DNA of 5,484 nucleotides from Hyphomicrobiales bacterium (GTDB lineage Bacteria; Pseudomonadota; Alphaproteobacteria; Rhizobiales; JALURZ01). A model generated the notes under the pieces. It was given only the letters and a program-made list of their open reading frames with translations, did no database searches and was not told the origin of the DNA. Shown one piece after another: positions 1 to 5,484 of the stretch. Each line of letters begins with the position of its first letter. Within the stretch, counting starts at the first letter, position 1. Both the position numbers and the translations under genes were made by a program. The stretch spans positions 1 to 5,484 of the forward strand of contig JALURZ010000062.1 in assembly GCA_027058735.1 (NCBI GenBank), in the 5' to 3' direction.

Positions 1-785
1 GCAACACGGGTGGCGAACGGCCTGCGCGCACCGCGATACAAAATGCCCACATTGAACCCGTCATCGGTCATGATGCGCCGCGCGGCGCGGGCCGGATCAT
101 CGGTCGGTTCGACGGATGCCGCATGATCCTTGTTCTTCCATTCGCGCTCATCGGGCCGGAAGGTGACGCAGGGGCTGAGGATTTCGACGAACGAAAAGCC
201 CGGATGGCGCACCGCCTCAACGATCGTGCCGGTCGTGCCCTTGATATCGCCGGAAAACACCCGGGCCACGAAATTCGCACCCGAAGCAAGCGCGATGACC
301 AGCGGGTGAAACGGACTGAGCCCGGTGCCGCCGGGCGACAGGGCGCTGTCCCAGTCCGGCTCGGTGGTGGGCGAGGGCTGGCCCTTGGTCATGCCGTAGA
401 CGCGATTGTCCATCACGATATAGGTCATGTCCACATTGCGCCGGCAGGCATGCAGAAAATGATTGCCGCCGATGGAAAAACCGTCGCCATCGCCGCTCAT
501 CACCATCACGGTGAGATCGGGCCGCGCGATTTTCAGCCCCGCCGCCAGCGCCAGCGAGCGCCCGTGCACGCCGTGAAACCCGTAGCAGTTCGTATAGGCG
601 GGAATGCGTGACGAACAGCCGATGCCGGAAACAACCGCAATGTCTTGCGGCGGGCGGCCCAGCTCGGCCAGCGCCTTGGTGATCGACAGCAGCACGTGAA
701 AGTCACCACAGCCGGGACACCACACGGGCTTGACGTCGGATTTGTAGTTCGCCGCCTTGAAGGGGGCCGTTTGGGGGGCGTTCAT
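1..785 (-). CDS. korB: 2-oxoglutarate:ferredoxin oxidoreductase, beta subunit (partial, 3' end outside window)
   Basis: This is the beta subunit of a cytoplasmic 2-oxoacid:ferredoxin oxidoreductase, which decarboxylates a 2-oxoacid on thiamine diphosphate and passes electrons through a [4Fe-4S] cluster to ferredoxin. My translation from the ATG at 785 is open for 261 codons to the window edge. Four cysteines fit the cluster ligands of this family: C23 and C26 in WCPGCGD, C57 in GIGCSS, and C206 in SPC. The thiamine diphosphate/Mg motif is GDGDG at 98-102 with N127 in MDNRVYGMTKGQ. K134 in that loop is a residue linked to 2-oxoacid binding in related enzymes. The family is usually near 290-340 residues, so some tens of residues are missing. 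The start overlaps the korA stop by four bases (ATGA), with GGAAA five bases upstream at 791-795, so the genes are translationally coupled. The 2-oxoglutarate preference is inferred from the benzoyl-CoA context. Pyruvate or another 2-oxoacid cannot be excluded. Confidence 0.9.
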   Translation of the reverse strand, partial: MNAPQTAPFKAANYKSDVKPVWCPGCGDFHVLLSITKALAELGRPPQDIAVVSGIGCSSRIPAYTNCYGFHGVHGRSLALAAGLKIARPDLTVMVMSGDGDGFSIGGNHFLHACRRNVDMTYIVMDNRVYGMTKGQPSPTTEPDWDSALSPGGTGLSPFHPLVIALASGANFVARVFSGDIKGTTGTIVEAVRHPGFSFVEILSPCVTFRPDEREWKNKDHAASVEPTDDPARAARRIMTDDGFNVGILYRGARRPFATRV

Positions 786-2521
786 GACGGTTTCCAATCG
801 CGGATTTGGGCGCAGATTTCCTGCGGGCCTATGAGATGCGGGCCGGGCCGGTGAAAATGCCGGACCTCGCCGGGCAGATCGCATTGGGCGCGCAGATACT
901 GGTGGAACTGGCCGGAGTGGGTCTGCTCGACGATGAGCAGGCGCCGGACGCCGGCGAGGCTCTCCAGAAAAACGGATTTGAGAAACGGCGAAATCAGACG
1001 CAGCGCCACCAGTTTCACCGCGATTCCCTCTTCCGCCAGGGTGCGGATGGCTTCGCGCGCGGGGCCAGCCATGGAGCCCCACACGACAATGGCGATCTCG
1101 CCTTCCCCTTCACTGTCCGCCCAGTGACCGCCATAGTCGAAACCGGCGATCTTGTCATGGCGCTTGTCATGCTGGTTCTGGTGATCGGAGCGTTTGCTGG
1201 AGGGGATTCCACGCTGGGTATGGGTCAGCCCGTCGGCGGTGTACTGGCCACCGGGGGTTCCCGGGATGGCCATGGGCGAAACCCCGTCCGCCGTCAGGGC
1301 ATAGCGCTGGTAGGCCTCGCCCGGCGCGGCGGCGTAAACCCTGCGCCGGGCCATGAAGGCGACATTGGCCGGTCTGTCGATGACGGCCCGCGCCTGACCC
1401 AGCGACTGGTCCGACAATACGATGGCCGGGGTCTGCATGGCTTCGGCGAGATGGACCGCCCACTGGGTGGTGAACAGGCAATCGGCGACGCTCAAGGGGG
1501 CCACGACAATATGCGGCGCATCGCCATGACAGCCATAGACCGCGATATTGAGGTCCGACTGTTCGGATTTGGTGGGGATGCCGGTCGAGGGTCCGCCGCG
1601 CATCACATCGACCACCACGACGGGCACTTCGCAGGCCGCCGCCAGCCCGATCGATTCCACCATCAAGGCAAGGCCCGGACCCGACGTCGCCGTAATCGAG
1701 GCGCGCCCGCCATAGGACGCGCCAATTGCCATATTGATGGATGAAAGCTCGTCTTCGGCCTGCACCAGCGCGCCGCCCAGCTTGGCCAGCGCCGGGGACA
1801 GCCACTCAAGAACCTCGGTCGCCGGGGTGATGGGATAGGCCGCGGCAAAACGCACCCCGCCGCGCACCGCGCCCAGACCCACCGCCTCATTGCCCGAAAT
1901 GACCCAGCGCCGTTCGCTTCCCCGATCGGGCGCGGCAAGGCGGAGATCACCGCCAGTGCGGGCCGCCTGCGCCATGCCGGCCTCGATACACGCACCCCCG
2001 GCCGCAACCGCCGCTTCGCCCTTTTTCGACAGTTTCGAGCGCACCACCGCCATCAGGCTTTCCACGGGAAGGCCGATAATCCCCGCAGCGAGGCCGAGCG
2101 CGATCATGTTCCGGCGTCCGCCGGGTATTTCGCCTGCGAGATCCTTCATCGCCACGGAGGCGATGGCCGCGCCGCAGCCGGCAATGGCGCCGGGCATGTC
2201 GCCGCCCGCGGGATCGGAAATAATCAGGCCGTGGGCGGCCAACGGCATATCGGCGGTAAAGCGGTCCGCGTTGTTCCAGTCAATGGCAATGAGCAGGTCA
2301 TGGGTTTCGCTCATGCAATCGGCCGGCCGCGCGGCCAGGCGCACGAGGGCGGCCGCCTCGCCGCCCCTGATCTGCGGGCCGACCGACCGGTTCATGATGC
2401 CGTACCAGCCTGATTTTCCCGCCGCCTCCAGCAGCACGGACCCCGCGGTCAGGGCGCCGGCGCCGCCCGAACCGAGGATGGCAATCGAAATACTGTCCAA
2501 TCCGTTCTCAGGTGCCGGCAT
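782..2521 (-). CDS. korA: 2-oxoglutarate:ferredoxin oxidoreductase, fused gamma-alpha subunit
   Basis: This is the large subunit (579 residues) of the cytoplasmic oxidoreductase completed by KorB. Residues about 11-185 are the gamma domain, with GSGGAG at 17-22 and GPQIRGGEAAALVRL at 48-62. Residues about 206-380 are the alpha/pyrimidine-binding domain, with the signature YPITP at 229-233 and GPSTGIPTKSEQSDL at 310-324. Residues about 470-575 are the C-terminal transketolase-like domain. No ferredoxin-like cysteine-rich (delta) domain is visible, so the complex is the two-subunit type with its cluster in KorB. This layout matches the enzyme known from Thauera aromatica, which regenerates reduced ferredoxin for benzoyl-CoA reductase. 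The ATG at 2521 is the first start after an in-frame stop six codons upstream. The ribosome site is weak: GGGGAG lies about 20 bases upstream and GAAGA about 13, so a TTG at codon 8 is a possible alternative. The gene is divergent from had and heads a korAB operon. Class is confident; exact 2-oxoacid is inferred. Confidence 0.92.
   Translation of the reverse strand: MPAPENGLDSISIAILGSGGAGALTAGSVLLEAAGKSGWYGIMNRSVGPQIRGGEAAALVRLAARPADCMSETHDLLIAIDWNNADRFTADMPLAAHGLIISDPAGGDMPGAIAGCGAAIASVAMKDLAGEIPGGRRNMIALGLAAGIIGLPVESLMAVVRSKLSKKGEAAVAAGGACIEAGMAQAARTGGDLRLAAPDRGSERRWVISGNEAVGLGAVRGGVRFAAAYPITPATEVLEWLSPALAKLGGALVQAEDELSSINMAIGASYGGRASITATSGPGLALMVESIGLAAACEVPVVVVDVMRGGPSTGIPTKSEQSDLNIAVYGCHGDAPHIVVAPLSVADCLFTTQWAVHLAEAMQTPAIVLSDQSLGQARAVIDRPANVAFMARRRVYAAAPGEAYQRYALTADGVSPMAIPGTPGGQYTADGLTHTQRGIPSSKRSDHQNQHDKRHDKIAGFDYGGHWADSEGEGEIAIVVWGSMAGPAREAIRTLAEEGIAVKLVALRLISPFLKSVFLESLAGVRRLLIVEQTHSGQFHQYLRAQCDLPGEVRHFHRPGPHLIGPQEICAQIRDWKPS
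791..795 (-). promoter_or_regulatory. korB ribosome binding site inside the korA 3' end
   Basis: On the minus strand GGAAA sits five bases before the korB ATG, inside the last korA codons (Trp-Lys-Pro-Ser-stop). Together with the ATGA overlap it supports the chosen korB start and coupled translation. Confidence 0.55.
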
Positions 2522-2578
2522 GGTCTTGTACGATCTTCAAGCTCCCCGGGGTGAACAAAATGTCGCGGGCGCTCTCCA

Positions 2579-2607
2579 TTGACGCAATTTACGCATTAGA
2601 GTACCGT
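2579..2607 (+). promoter_or_regulatory. Predicted sigma-70-type promoter for had-oah-dch
   Basis: A -35 hexamer TTGACG (2579-2584, 5 of 6 to TTGACA) is followed by a 17-base spacer and TACCGT (2602-2607). The latter matches TATAAT only at the first, second and sixth positions, which are the most important ones. Transcription would begin near 2613-2615, giving a leader of about 75 bases before had. The poor -10 centre suggests a promoter that needs activation or is tightly controlled. This is a motif-level prediction only. Confidence 0.45.
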
Positions 2608-2616
2608 TTTACGGTA
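2602..2616. promoter_or_regulatory. Inverted repeat, probable operator for a dimeric regulator
   Basis: TACCGT-TTT-ACGGTA is a perfect 6-base inverted repeat around a 3-base centre at 2609. The two arms coincide with the predicted -10 hexamers of the opposed promoters, so one bound dimer (TetR- or MarR-like in scale) would block both. It does not resemble the TGCA-type repeats described for BzdR/BoxR in Azoarcus. The regulator is unknown and is not encoded in this window. Confidence 0.55.
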
Positions 2617-2639
2617 ATAAGGAAACCGGCCGCTGTCAA
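2611..2639 (-). promoter_or_regulatory. Predicted sigma-70-type promoter for korAB
   Basis: Read on the minus strand, a perfect TTGACA (TGTCAA at 2634-2639) is followed by a 17-base spacer and TACCGT (complement of 2611-2616). The start of transcription would be near 2603-2605, giving a korA leader of about 83 bases. The spacing and -10 sequence equal those of the opposing promoter, and the two elements share the central inverted repeat. Prediction rests on motif match only. Confidence 0.45.
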
Positions 2640-2674
2640 CACAGGCTTCTTCCACGGGCAGGATGTTGAGGCAC

Positions 2675-2679
2675 AGGAG
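2675..2679 (+). promoter_or_regulatory. had ribosome binding site (decides the start)
   Basis: AGGAG lies nine bases before the ATG at 2689. That ATG begins MALRWQMIARGEPL, the natural start of a medium-chain dehydrogenase, so it is preferred over in-phase starts upstream at 2512 and 2560. Confidence 0.75.
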
Positions 2680-2688
2680 CGGAAACAA

Positions 2689-3780
2689 ATGGCGCTGAGA
2701 TGGCAGATGATCGCCCGGGGCGAACCGCTGCACCTGAACAAGTTCGATCCCGGGCAGCCCGGCGATGGCGAGGTGGTCGTCGAAGTCGCCGGCTGCGGCG
2801 TGTGCCACACGGACCTTGGCTACTACTATGATGGCGTGCGCACCAATCACGCGCTGCCGCTTACGCTCGGCCACGAAGTGAGCGGACGGGTCGTGGCGGC
2901 GGGCGCGGGCGCGCATCACTGGATGCACCGGGCCGTCATCGTGCCGGCCGTCATTCCGTGCGGCCAGTGCGACGCCTGCAAGCGCGGCAAGGGCACCATC
3001 TGCCGGCACCAGAAAATGCCCGGCAACGATATCGAGGGCGGGTTCGCCAGCCACATCACGGTGCCGGCCTTTGGCCTGTGCCCGGTGGACCTGGGCCGTC
3101 TTGAAGCGGTCGGCCTGACGCTGGGCGATGTGTCGGTTGTCGCCGATGCGCTCACCACGCCTTACCAGGCGGCCATTCAGGCCGGCATCGGCCCCGGCGA
3201 TCTGGTGATCGTCAACGGTGTCGGCGGCGTCGGCGGCTATGCGGTTCAGATCGCCGCCGCGATGGGCGCAACCGTCGTCGCCATCGATGTGGTGCCCGAA
3301 AAGCTCGAAGCGTTCCGCGAGCATGGCGCCGCGCTGATGCTGAATGCGCATGATTTCGAAGGCCGCGCGCTGAAACGGAAAATCGGCGACTTCGCCAGGG
3401 CCCGGGGGCTGCGCCCCAATGAGTGGATCATCATGGAGTGCTCCGGCACGTCCGCCGGCCAGATGTCCGCGTTCAGCCTGCTCAACCACGGGGCGACCTT
3501 GTGCATTGTCGGCTTTACGATGGACAAGCTCGAAGTGCGGCTGTCCAACCTGATGGCCTTCCATGCCCGCATTCTCGGCAACTGGGGCTGCCCGCCGGAG
3601 CTTTATCCCGGCGCGCTCGATCTGGTTCTCGATGGCAGGGTCAAGATTGCCCCGTTTGTCGAGCGACACCCGCTCGAAGAGATCAACGAAATATTTCAAG
3701 CCGTACATGATGGCAGGTTCGCCCGGCGCGCAATTCTCGTGCCGGCGCCCGCCATGAGTGCGCCAACAGGAGACGGATGA
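2689..3780 (+). CDS. had: 6-hydroxycyclohex-1-ene-1-carbonyl-CoA dehydrogenase
   Basis: This zinc-type medium-chain alcohol dehydrogenase (363 residues, usual for the family) oxidises 6-hydroxycyclohex-1-ene-1-carbonyl-CoA to the 6-oxo compound with NAD in the cytoplasm. It is the second step after benzoyl-CoA reduction. The N-terminal catalytic domain has GCGVCHTD at 35-42 and GHE at 61-63. By family comparison C39, H62 and D153 (in ADALTTPY) would bind the catalytic zinc. C91, C94, C97 and C105 form the structural zinc lobe. The Rossmann fold starts at VNGVGGVGG (175-183), and D200 at the end of the second strand favours NAD over NADP. The start at 2689 is supported by AGGAG nine bases upstream. 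The gene stops one base before oah. Assignment to had rather than a generic alcohol dehydrogenase rests on its sequence character and on the oah and dch genes that follow. The azoarcus-type homologue is called bzdX. Confidence 0.9.
   Translation: MALRWQMIARGEPLHLNKFDPGQPGDGEVVVEVAGCGVCHTDLGYYYDGVRTNHALPLTLGHEVSGRVVAAGAGAHHWMHRAVIVPAVIPCGQCDACKRGKGTICRHQKMPGNDIEGGFASHITVPAFGLCPVDLGRLEAVGLTLGDVSVVADALTTPYQAAIQAGIGPGDLVIVNGVGGVGGYAVQIAAAMGATVVAIDVVPEKLEAFREHGAALMLNAHDFEGRALKRKIGDFARARGLRPNEWIIMECSGTSAGQMSAFSLLNHGATLCIVGFTMDKLEVRLSNLMAFHARILGNWGCPPELYPGALDLVLDGRVKIAPFVERHPLEEINEIFQAVHDGRFARRAILVPAPAMSAPTGDG
3768..3773 (+). promoter_or_regulatory. oah ribosome binding site (decides the start)
   Basis: AGGAGA overlaps the 3' end of had and lies eight bases before the ATG at 3782. 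It selects that ATG over an in-phase GTG at 3758, which would add eight residues and has no such site. Confidence 0.75.
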
Positions 3781-3781
3781 C

Positions 3782-4912
3782 ATGGATGCTTCGGCCAATG
3801 GCGGTTTTGCGTTTCTGCCCCACGATCTGGTGCCCGATGACGCCCGCGAGAAAATCACGCCTCAGGTGCTTTATGAAAAACGCCCCGCCCGGCGCGCCGA
3901 CGGATCGGTTGCAGACGGCTTGTTCAATGCGTGGATCACCCTGAGCAATCCCGATCAGTACAATTCCTACACCACCGACATGGTCAAGGCCGTCATCCTC
4001 GCCTTTCGCGCCGCCTCCAATTCGCGCGATGTCAATGCGGTGGTGTTCACCGGCGCTGGCGACAAGGCGTTCTGCACCGGCGGCAACACCAGGGAATATG
4101 CCGAATATTACGCCGGGCGGCCGCAGGAATACCGGCAATATATGCGCCTGTTCAACGACATGGTTTCGGCCATTCTGGGCTGCGACAAGCCGGTCGTGTG
4201 CCGGGTCAACGGCATGCGCATCGGCGGCGGGCAGGAGATCGGCATGGCGTGCGATTTTTCGGTCTCCCACGACATGGCGCGCTTCGGACAGGCCGGGCCT
4301 AAGCACGGGTCCGCGCCGATTGGCGGATCGACCGACTTTCTCCCCGTCATGATCGGCTGCGAGCAGGCCATGGTTTCCGGCGTGCTGTGCGTCCCCTTCT
4401 CCGCCCACAAGGCGTATCGCCTCGGCCTTCTCACCGAAATCGTTCCGGCCCTCAAGGTCGATGGAAAGTTCATCGCCAATCCGCTGGTCGAGACCCAAAT
4501 GAAGAGCGACCAGTGGGGCCGGATCCTTCATGGCGAGTCCAAGACCGGCGATGCTCTCGCCGCCGGCAAGGCCATGCTCGCGAAAGCCGAGATGGACCTC
4601 TCCCTGCTGGATGAAGAGGTCGAAAAGCTGTGCACCAAGCTGCTTTTGACTTTCCCCGACTGCACCACCAAGACCATTGAGGAGCTGCGCAAGCCCAAGC
4701 TGCGGTCGTGGAACGCGAATAAGGAAAATTCGCGCGCCTGGCTTGCCCTCAACATGATGACGGAAGCGCGCGCGGGCTTTCGCGCCTTCAATGAAGGCGA
4801 CAAGGCGCATGGCCGCGAAGTGGATTTCGTGGCTTTGCGCCAGGCGCTGGCCACGGGCGCTCAATGGACCCGCGAATTCACCGACAGCCTGATGCCGGGT
4901 GCGGAAAAATGA
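3782..4912 (+). CDS. oah: 6-oxocyclohex-1-ene-1-carbonyl-CoA hydrolase (ring-opening)
   Basis: Oah is a cytoplasmic crotonase-superfamily enzyme that adds water to 6-oxocyclohex-1-ene-1-carbonyl-CoA and hydrolytically cleaves the ring to 3-hydroxypimelyl-CoA. The 376 residues match the roughly 375-380 usual for the Thauera-type enzyme and exceed simple enoyl-CoA hydratases by about 110. Core crotonase elements are visible: FCTGGNTREYAEYY at 97-110 (first oxyanion-hole loop) and RIGGGQEIGMACDFS at 146-160 (second loop and helix). E152 falls at the first catalytic glutamate position of enoyl-CoA hydratase. At the second glutamate position the sequence is FGQAGPKHGS (168-177), so glycine G172 replaces it. 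The Oah-like block GSAPIGGSTDFLP is at 176-188. The C-terminal extension of about 110 residues is typical of this family and of BamA. It begins one base after had and overlaps dch by four bases. BzdY and BamA are homologues with the same reaction; the had/dch context favours the oah name. Confidence 0.94.
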   Translation: MDASANGGFAFLPHDLVPDDAREKITPQVLYEKRPARRADGSVADGLFNAWITLSNPDQYNSYTTDMVKAVILAFRAASNSRDVNAVVFTGAGDKAFCTGGNTREYAEYYAGRPQEYRQYMRLFNDMVSAILGCDKPVVCRVNGMRIGGGQEIGMACDFSVSHDMARFGQAGPKHGSAPIGGSTDFLPVMIGCEQAMVSGVLCVPFSAHKAYRLGLLTEIVPALKVDGKFIANPLVETQMKSDQWGRILHGESKTGDALAAGKAMLAKAEMDLSLLDEEVEKLCTKLLLTFPDCTTKTIEELRKPKLRSWNANKENSRAWLALNMMTEARAGFRAFNEGDKAHGREVDFVALRQALATGAQWTREFTDSLMPGAEK

Positions 4913-5484
4913 GCGCGCCCCTCAAAGTCTGGCTCGACCGCGACGGCACGTTGTTGCGCCTGCGCCTTGACCGGCCAAAAGCCAATATCATCGATGCCGC
5001 GATGATCGCCGCGCTCGATGGCGCCTTCGCCGCGCATCTTGACAATCCCGGCCTCGCCGCCGTGCTGCTGGACGCATCGGGCCCGCATTTCAGCTTCGGC
5101 GCCAGTGTCGAGGAACACCTGCCCGACCACTGCGCGCGCATGCTGAAAAGCCTGCATGCGCTGGTGCGGCGCATGGTTTCAAGCCCGGTTCCCATACTGG
5201 TCGCCATTCGCGGGCAGTGCCTCGGCGGCGGGCTGGAAGTGGCTGCGGCGGGCCAGTTTCTGTATGGCGCGCCCGACGCCAGCCTCGGCCAGCCGGAATT
5301 GCGGCTTGGCGTTTTCGCGCCCGCCGCCTCGTGCCTGCTGCCTGAGCGCATCGGCCAGGCCCGCGCCGAGGACCTGCTTTATTCCGGCCGCAGCATATCG
5401 GGCGGCGACGCGCTCGCCATCGGGCTGATCGACGGCGTGGCCGACGACCCCGAAGCCGCCGCCCTTGCCTATTTCGATGCCCAT
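4909..5484 (+). CDS. dch: Cyclohexa-1,5-diene-1-carbonyl-CoA hydratase (partial, 3' end outside window)
   Basis: Dch hydrates cyclohexa-1,5-diene-1-carbonyl-CoA, the product of benzoyl-CoA reductase, to 6-hydroxycyclohex-1-ene-1-carbonyl-CoA, the substrate of Had. My translation from the ATG at 4909 is open for 192 codons to the window edge. The family is near 255-260 residues, so roughly the last quarter is missing. DRPKANIID (21-29) and the characteristic FSFGASVEEHLP at 61-72 mark dienoyl-CoA hydratases of this pathway; A65 sits in the first oxyanion-hole loop. RGQCLGGGLE at 101-110 forms the second loop. E110 and E130 (in LGQPEL) occupy both catalytic glutamate positions of enoyl-CoA hydratase, as expected for a hydratase. 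The start lies within ATGA shared with the oah stop, and only a weak GGAAAA precedes it, so expression probably depends on coupling to oah. The homologue in Azoarcus is bzdW. A general enoyl-CoA hydratase is unlikely given the motif and context. Confidence 0.92.
   Translation, partial: MSAPLKVWLDRDGTLLRLRLDRPKANIIDAAMIAALDGAFAAHLDNPGLAAVLLDASGPHFSFGASVEEHLPDHCARMLKSLHALVRRMVSSPVPILVAIRGQCLGGGLEVAAAGQFLYGAPDASLGQPELRLGVFAPAASCLLPERIGQARAEDLLYSGRSISGGDALAIGLIDGVADDPEAAALAYFDAH

Larger units (their letters stand above)
2522..2688. promoter_or_regulatory. Divergent korAB / had-oah-dch control region
   Basis: This 167-base non-coding stretch separates the divergently transcribed korAB and had-oah-dch genes. 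It is visibly richer in A+T around 2585-2620 than the flanking genes. It contains an inverted repeat at 2602-2616 and two opposed promoter-like elements. There is a repeated TTTACG at 2588-2593 and 2608-2613, 20 bases apart, and a perfect CCCCGGGG at 2544-2551 in the korA leader. An open frame in phase with had runs back through the region to 2512, but the peptide it encodes resembles nothing in the Had family. I see no FNR-type TTGAT-N4-ATCAA box, no sigma-54 site and no regulator gene here. Confidence 0.7.

Noticed and set aside
123..611. A 162-codon open frame on the plus strand near the window start
   Set aside because: It is a shadow of korB, which is open to the edge on the minus strand with four cluster cysteines and the thiamine diphosphate motif.
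806..1744. A 312-codon open frame on the plus strand opposite korA
   Set aside because: It lies wholly antisense to korA, whose domains and motifs are clear. The encoded peptide is low-complexity, rich in Gly, Arg, His and Asp, as expected of GC-rich shadow frames.
2544..2551. CCCCGGGG palindrome in the korA leader as an operator
   Set aside because: Eight self-complementary G/C bases are not unusual in this composition. It may contribute a distant GGGGAG ribosome site for korA but shows no further structure.
2522..2688. FNR/ANR box for oxygen control, as expected for anaerobic genes
   Set aside because: I searched by eye for TTGAT-N4-ATCAA and near variants. TTGAC half-sites exist but are 51 bases apart and are better explained as -35 elements.
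2596..3858. A 420-codon open frame on the minus strand opposite had
   Set aside because: It is antisense to a clear zinc dehydrogenase, and its peptide is a shadow composition rich in Arg, Ala, His and Asp with no recognisable domain. It would also cross the divergent control region.
3683..4864. A 393-codon open frame on the minus strand opposite oah
   Set aside because: It is antisense to oah, which has conserved crotonase motifs. No recognisable domain in the antisense peptide.
1..5484. Mobile elements, CRISPR arrays, tRNA or rRNA genes
   Set aside because: Coding genes fill almost the whole window and no transposase, repeat-spacer pattern, cloverleaf-like segment or terminal repeats were seen.

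Overview
The window is a compact piece of an anaerobic aromatic-degradation cluster of the Thauera/Magnetospirillum type. It carries the lower benzoyl-CoA pathway, divergently transcribed from a 2-oxoacid:ferredoxin oxidoreductase that probably supplies the low-potential electrons benzoyl-CoA reduction needs. The DNA is GC-rich by eye (not counted), with long spurious open frames opposite the real genes. Host is most likely a denitrifying or phototrophic proteobacterium. Gene content fits Magnetospirillum-like Alphaproteobacteria or Thauera-like Betaproteobacteria, and sequence alone does not decide between them.

Left half, minus strand (1-2521): korA (2521 to 782) is followed by korB (785 to beyond the window start), coupled by a 4-base ATGA overlap. 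KorA is a fused gamma-alpha subunit and KorB is the thiamine diphosphate/[4Fe-4S] beta subunit. Centre (2522-2688): a 167-base divergent control region. It holds a 15-base inverted repeat, TACCGT-TTT-ACGGTA, whose two arms are exactly where the -10 elements of two opposed promoters would lie. Each arm is 17 bases from a TTGACA-like hexamer, so the arrangement is symmetric about base 2609. Right half, plus strand (2689-5484): had, oah and dch (the last cut by the window end) are packed with a 1-base gap and then a 4-base overlap.

Together, Dch hydrates cyclohexa-1,5-diene-1-carbonyl-CoA (the benzoyl-CoA reductase product), Had oxidises the resulting 6-hydroxy compound with NAD, and Oah hydrates and opens the ring to give 3-hydroxypimelyl-CoA. 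Beta-oxidation of that product yields acetyl-CoA. The TCA cycle then makes 2-oxoglutarate, which KorAB can oxidise to re-reduce ferredoxin for the reductase. The reductase genes (bcr/bad/bzd) are not in this window and may lie just outside it.

The enzymes themselves are recognisable members of a described pathway. I found no new enzyme system. The most interesting item is the symmetric divergent promoter/operator. korB and dch are both incomplete because they run off the window edges, not because they are broken.
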